From Hirudinaria manillensis (Eukaryota > Annelida > Clitellata > Hirudinida > Hirudinidae): a stretch of 64,000 nt of DNA. Positions 60,020 to 64,000 of this stretch are shown piece by piece; positions within the stretch are counted from its first letter, which is position 1; each line of letters starts with the position of its first letter. Location of the stretch: the NCBI GenBank assembly GCA_034509925.1, contig CM067526.1, positions 11,692,010-11,756,009 of the forward strand, in the 5' to 3' direction. A program made the position numbers and the translations under genes. The notes beneath the pieces were generated by a model. It was not told where the DNA came from and did not search any database. It saw only the letters and a list, made by a program, of their open reading frames with translations.

Positions 60020-61720
60020 CAACAACAATAATAACAACATCAACAATAACAACAACAACAACTACAACAAAGAAAGCAATATCAACAAAATGATGATGAC
60101 TTTAAATAAAAGCATTAACAAGAAATTTTGCAACATAACATGGCAAAACTAACTTTGAATCATCCTTTTATGTTCACAACCATCGCAATCACCTTTTCAA
60201 TGATCATCCTTATCATCATTATCACCACCAGAACCATCGTCATCATTATCATCGTCGTCATCATCATCAACATTGTTATCACCTGCTGTGACCTTCCTCT
60301 TGAAATCCATTTCAATCCAGAGACTGCCTCCAGGTGCGAATCTCCGCTTCTCTCGGTACCTGCCTGGAAAAAGTCTTCCTTGCTCAGATCCCAGACTTTT
60401 ATATCACCTGAAGATGACATATCAATGTTACAATTGGGATTATTGACAAGGTTGTTGCTATTGTTATCAGTTGCAATGTCATCGATGCCGATGTCCATCA
60501 TAACCATTGAACGTTCCACCGACGATGACCGAGGGGTGCACGGGATGCCAGGAGACGAAGGTGACGCAAGAATTCAACTCGATGGTTTTGTCCGCCTTTG
60601 TCTGATTCAGTCTGCTCCTATCGACATTCCAGGTGCACAGAAATGAGGTGTGCATGCAGCAGTCCTCATGGTATGACCTCCCGAAGGTTTGTCAGTCAAA
60701 GAACTCCAACGTTTTAAAAAGTTTTAACATTTATTCCTAAAATAATCTTATCGTTGAATTTTCACTTTTCTTTTCAAACCTTATTTTATATTTAAGTCCA
60801 GCTGAAAGACATGCCTTAAGATTATAGCTGTTGCAAGATTGATTTTTTTTAATCAACATAATGTCTATCTCATCATCATCATCATCATCCCATCATAAAA
60901 TGGCTCAAAAGGATATGATGCTGCTATCACAGAGGAAGAGGCATTCCACGACAGAGCTGTGACAGACATCTGAAAACATGAGAACTTCTTACAATAGAAA
61001 TTTCTTACAGTTTTTAAAATTGTCTCTAGCTACTTTTTCTTCCATTTTATCAATGCTCAATTTTAGTGAACAGGTAATTTCCAAGTCTTCTTGCCAGGTC
61101 ACTTGGTAATCTGTAAAGGTTTCCATACAATTTTTAACAACTTTTTTTTTTAAATTTTCAGCTCTTTAGCAGATGATTAAAAGTGAGAAATATTAAAATC
61201 TAAACATAATTTGGAATTTGCTCATTTACAAAACTTATGAATTTAAATTTCAAGTGAGTTAAATAATATGAGAAGTATTGATTTTTTTTACTCACTTGAA
61301 AATGCTCGGCTTTTGATATTATCTTGCAGCATTTCGATTACAGTTGGCACATGCTTTCGCAGAAACAAAATAATATGTTGAGATTCGTCTACTTTGTTTT
61401 CAAAATTTATGAAGTTTCTATCAGTTTGACTCTGTGGACACAATTCCAAGTGAAAATCGTTTACAATATAACAATATTCACAAAAAAGCCATTTTAGTTG
61501 CATTACTTCTTCATTTTTCGTTTTGTAAGATTGTATAGACGTTTCTTTGAAAGAAAGTTTTGACGTTTGAGAACCGTGATCAGAGACATACCTTAAAGCA
61601 AAGGTCTTTCCAAATTACCCTTTTGTTACTTTCATTGAATAAATGTTATAAATACCTATCTTCTTTATTGGTAGAATCAAAACCATAATGCTGATTCGTT
61701 TTATCAGTGAAATTCAACAT
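58361..61720 (-). CDS. dync2i2: dynein-2 intermediate chain 2 (WDR34)
   Basis: Exons on the minus strand: 61720-61656, 61591-61296, 61110-61034, 60969-60917, 60686-60505, 60407-60283, 59962-59883, 59709-59537, 59249-59092, 58842-58637, 58475-58361; 509 residues, 1530 nt, phases consistent. The N-terminal half contains LFLRKHVPTVIEMLQDNIKS then RAFS/NYQVTW, matching WDR34 (LRRVExxVxRELxxNxxSxAFDGFEVNW). WD repeats follow: VTALSWNASSSVIAASFGR, SFLCTWNVDRSRL, VSWHPVHPSVIVGGTFNGDI, KVWDLSKED, SIGEDGRMYLWE, ESSFVVGSDGGYLFRCSL, PVNSIHFSPHHDDIFVSAGY, VAVATFEGALQLYDLSS, CIGDTNGKVTVWKL. The spacing and C-terminus match human WDR34, a chain of the cytoplasmic dynein-2 motor that drives retrograde intraflagellar transport in cilia. 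One intron (60916-60687) looks like a U12 AT-AC intron; without it the frame breaks. Confidence 0.92.
59968..60065. repeat. AAT/AAC microsatellite in a DYNC2I2 intron
   Basis: AACAACAAC then (AAT)n then AAC-type triplets, close to the acceptor of the exon at 59962. Confidence 0.9.
60687..60916 (-). other. apparent U12-type AT-AC intron in DYNC2I2
   Basis: On the minus strand the donor is ATATCCTTTT, identical to the minor-spliceosome 5' consensus. The intron ends TTCTTTGACTGACAAAC, giving a branch-like TTCTTTGAC about 10 bases before a terminal AC. Removing these 230 bases joins GCAGCATC to CTTCGGG in phase and restores IAASFGRSYHED, as expected for WDR34. No GT donor in the exon gives the right frame. 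Confidence 0.75.
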
Positions 61721-62445
61721 TTCGAGGACTGTAACAAAAGTGGTCCCTAGACGTTGTCATAGAAATTTGTCTAAACAAGGTTAGAGAGCCACAAAGATAG
61801 TTTTAAGTAATACTGACAATGTATTCATTGTACTAAATTTTATTTGTACATTAAATTCTACTTTTTTAGCAGCACATATTATTGATATGAATGACCATTA
61901 ATATTGCGCAGAAATTTAAACACTGTATTACCTTCAGGAAAGTAAGGACATGATTTATTAATGTATAGTCTTGCACACTTTTTTTTGCATTCACAAATCT
62001 TTAAAAGTGCACGAGATAACGAATAAATCTAATATACCATCACGAACTCAAAAGAGCCTTACCTTAGAGGTTCGCTATTCAAGAAGCAGTTATCATTTGA
62101 ATTGTACTTCTATTTCTGGGTAAAAACTTCATCCCTGCCTACCAGACAACCAAATCCTCGCATCGCACCCCATCATAAAATTGGTAAAACTATGCAACAA
62201 ACGTGTTTCTATACGTTAATGTGAAGAAATTGCAATGGAAGGAATGAATAGTTGTGGAAAAAGTAATCAGGTTAAGAGCTGAGTCAGTTCATTTATTAAG
62301 CATCTCACAAAAATATAGAATCAATGAAAAATAATCTTTCTTTGCTCATTAAAAGTAGTAACTCAAATTTAATGACATTGAGATTCAAAACAAAAAAATG
62401 AGATTCAAAAGACTAGATTGAGAGTTTTTATATCAGATAGTAGTA
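61721..62445. other. spacer between DYNC2I2 and the 66-residue gene
   Basis: AT-rich, no supported gene. TTTATT at 62292-62297 (AATAAA on the minus strand) is a possible polyadenylation signal for the gene ending at 62446. Confidence 0.4.
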
Positions 62446-62646
62446 TCAATCCTCATGATCATTGTCTTCAGGATCGCCATCTTTCAACTTGATGTATCTT
62501 GATGCAATTATGGCTCCCACAATGGTAGCAATGGCAAATAAAATCGCAAATATGTAGAACCCCTCTTCATCAAACAGGTCCCCAAAGTTTGGGAGTATTT
62601 CAGATATGGCACCCACAAATTTCCTTTTGGTGCCTCCCTTATGCAT
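62446..62646 (-). CDS. 66-residue single-pass membrane protein
   Basis: Single open exon, ATG at 62646, preceded by a good acceptor (attttcag/AATG), so a 5' UTR exon probably lies upstream. The protein has a basic N-terminus (MHKGGTKRKFVGAIS), an amphipathic part (EILPNFGDLFDEEG), a membrane segment FYIFAILFAIATIVGAIIAS and an acidic tail (DGDPEDNDHED). The position of the membrane helix and the acidic Asp-rich end recall TRIQK, a small ER membrane protein, but the QxxK/R repeats of that family are absent here. I do not assign it. Alternatively it is the last exon of a longer gene. Confidence 0.6.
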   Translation of the reverse strand: MHKGGTKRKFVGAISEILPNFGDLFDEEGFYIFAILFAIATIVGAIIASRYIKLKDGDPEDNDHED

Positions 62647-64000
62647 TCTGAAAATAACTTTAAAAATAACTTGTTTTTATTTTGTGAATTATAACTTTTA
62701 TAATTATAAAACTTCTTCCAACGTTTGATATAAGTTAGCCAAAATATCAGAGGCAAAATCCATTACTTAAGTTATATATAAACTTAGTTAATAGAAATTA
62801 CTAATCTCCATGGCTTCATAAGTTCTGCATACTCAAATATACGCTATTTGTCACTTTTACGTGCCATGATTTTCGGCAGTTAATGAAGCGAGTCAAACAT
62901 GTATAAAACTGGAAAAGAAACCCTTTCACTATCTAGTGAAATCACTAGACTATCACTACTTATCTCTTTCGAAAGAGATAAGTAATCTCTTAAAATTCAA
63001 CAAATCTTTATTTGAATTCAACTTTTACAGGGCCAAAATCGTAAGCAGTTTGGGACTAAAGAAATGATTATTTAGAATCATATCAGAATTAAGACATTTA
63101 ATGAGATACAATCAGCTTAAGAATAACGAAATATTTGTCATAAATATCTCTATAAAAACTACATGGAGTAATTGAAATGAAATTAAACAAAATAAAATGA
63201 AAATTTATTTTCAAATGACTGTAATTTCGACTTTGAAGTCAACAATATCCAAATTAAAACAACAAATACCACGAACTGGCTACCTCGCTAAAAGTAAACT
63301 CGAATATGATCTTTATGGAGATTTACATTGCACACTCGGAAATAATATTGCACATTTTTTTAAAATTATCATTGTTTTAATGATGACGACTTAACAAAAA
63401 GTAACAATCTGCAAATCATTAAATTTGTAGAAAGACATGGCCATGAAAAATAATGAAGCTGCATTAAAATTTGTTCCTATTAAAAACTTTTCGGCTTGCG
63501 TGACTTCTGATATCTTTAAATTTCCGGTTAATCATGGAGTATTAAATAAAAGCAACGTTATAAAGGCTATGTCCCCAACAACAATTTTATTCAAATATTC
63601 GATAAATGAAAATTGATTCATGTTGAAAATAATATTTCAACTTTGATTTCCATTTATAAGAAATCTTTCAAAGGCTTTGGTGATTTAGTTTTAAGTCGGA
63701 GAATATTTTGAATATCAATTAAGGAAATTAATGTCGAATCAAGAAATTATTGAAAAAGTCTACTTTGTCAAATTCTGGAGACCTTTGCGGAAAATTATTC
63801 GAAGCCAGAACAATGAAGGCAGTTTATTATGCCCTGTCATCTGCGATCATGAAAACGATGTCGAACGTTTGACAATCGCTAAATGCTGCTGGAAACAATA
63901 AGGATGATGGAAGTGAGAATGGTTTTATATTGATGGTCTTAACCAAGATGGCCGTTCTGGACGAATAATAATAATAATAATAATGATGATAATAATAATA
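62647..64000. other. AT-rich flank, no supported gene
   Basis: Contains a weak plus-strand frame at 63197-63394 (65 codons) without recognisable features, and an inverted-repeat-like TTATCTCTTTCGAAAGAGAT at about 62960-62979. The end of the window is an (AAT)n tract (63966-64000). Confidence 0.4.

Noticed and set aside
60917-60969. Frameshift or pseudogene interpretation of DYNC2I2
   Set aside because: An AT-AC intron restores the frame exactly and the rest of the gene is intact.
63197-63394. 65-codon plus-strand frame
   Set aside because: AT-rich, no domain, no conserved motif or splice context.

Overview
This window is nuclear DNA of an intron-rich, AT-rich invertebrate animal. All clear genes are animal families (COE/EBF, FoxN2/3, Mos, basigin, Mi-2/CHD4, dynein-2 intermediate chain). 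They are cut into many phase-consistent exons with GT-AG introns, mostly 100-1000 bases long. The COE gene has a single second HLH helix (the invertebrate form). Coding exons are clearly more GC-rich than the introns. Introns and spacers are packed with trinucleotide and tetranucleotide microsatellites (TCA/TGA, ATT, GTTT, TGGA). A lophotrochozoan, perhaps a leech-like annelid such as Helobdella, would fit. That is inference from gene content and composition, not proof.

Layout, left to right. (1) 64-10283 +: the 3' two thirds of a COE/EBF gene, with two long repeat-rich introns. (2) 14701-18589 +: a FoxN2/3 forkhead gene. (3) 20511-22654 -: a Mos kinase gene, tail to tail with FoxN. (4) 24284-25564 -: a five-exon gene for a 188-residue protein of unknown family. 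(5) About 25980-27050: a doubtful small + strand gene lying between two short telomere-like CCCTAA tracts. (6) 27328-30473 -: a ZYG11/ZER1-like leucine-rich-repeat gene whose last exon translates a microsatellite into 18 aspartates. (7) 30474-36089: mostly gene-poor DNA with a decayed LINE fragment, two doubtful small genes, a 33-bp minisatellite and a perfect 31-bp inverted repeat. (8) 36090-42001 +: a basigin/neuroplastin-like membrane protein whose Ig domains are swollen by simple-sequence insertions. (9) 43707-57115 -: a complete 41-exon Mi-2/CHD4 gene (1928 residues). (10) 58361-61720 -: an 11-exon WDR34/DYNC2I2 gene with an apparent U12-type AT-AC intron. (11) 62446-62646 -: a 66-residue single-pass membrane protein.

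The genes do not form a pathway. Two are neural or developmental transcription factors (COE, FoxN), one is the NuRD remodeller that acts on chromatin generally, one is an oocyte MAPK activator (Mos), one is a ciliary retrograde motor subunit, and one is a transporter chaperone or adhesion protein. Exon models were built by hand from splice consensus, reading phase and family resemblance. For COE, FoxN, Mos, basigin, Mi-2 and DYNC2I2 every junction keeps phase, and for the five with a start codon in the window the total coding length is divisible by three.

The most notable observations are the basigin-like protein with about 200-, 85- and 30-residue low-complexity insertions inside its Ig domains, the AT-AC intron, the aspartate tail made from a microsatellite, the 31-bp perfect hairpin, and several unrecognised small proteins.
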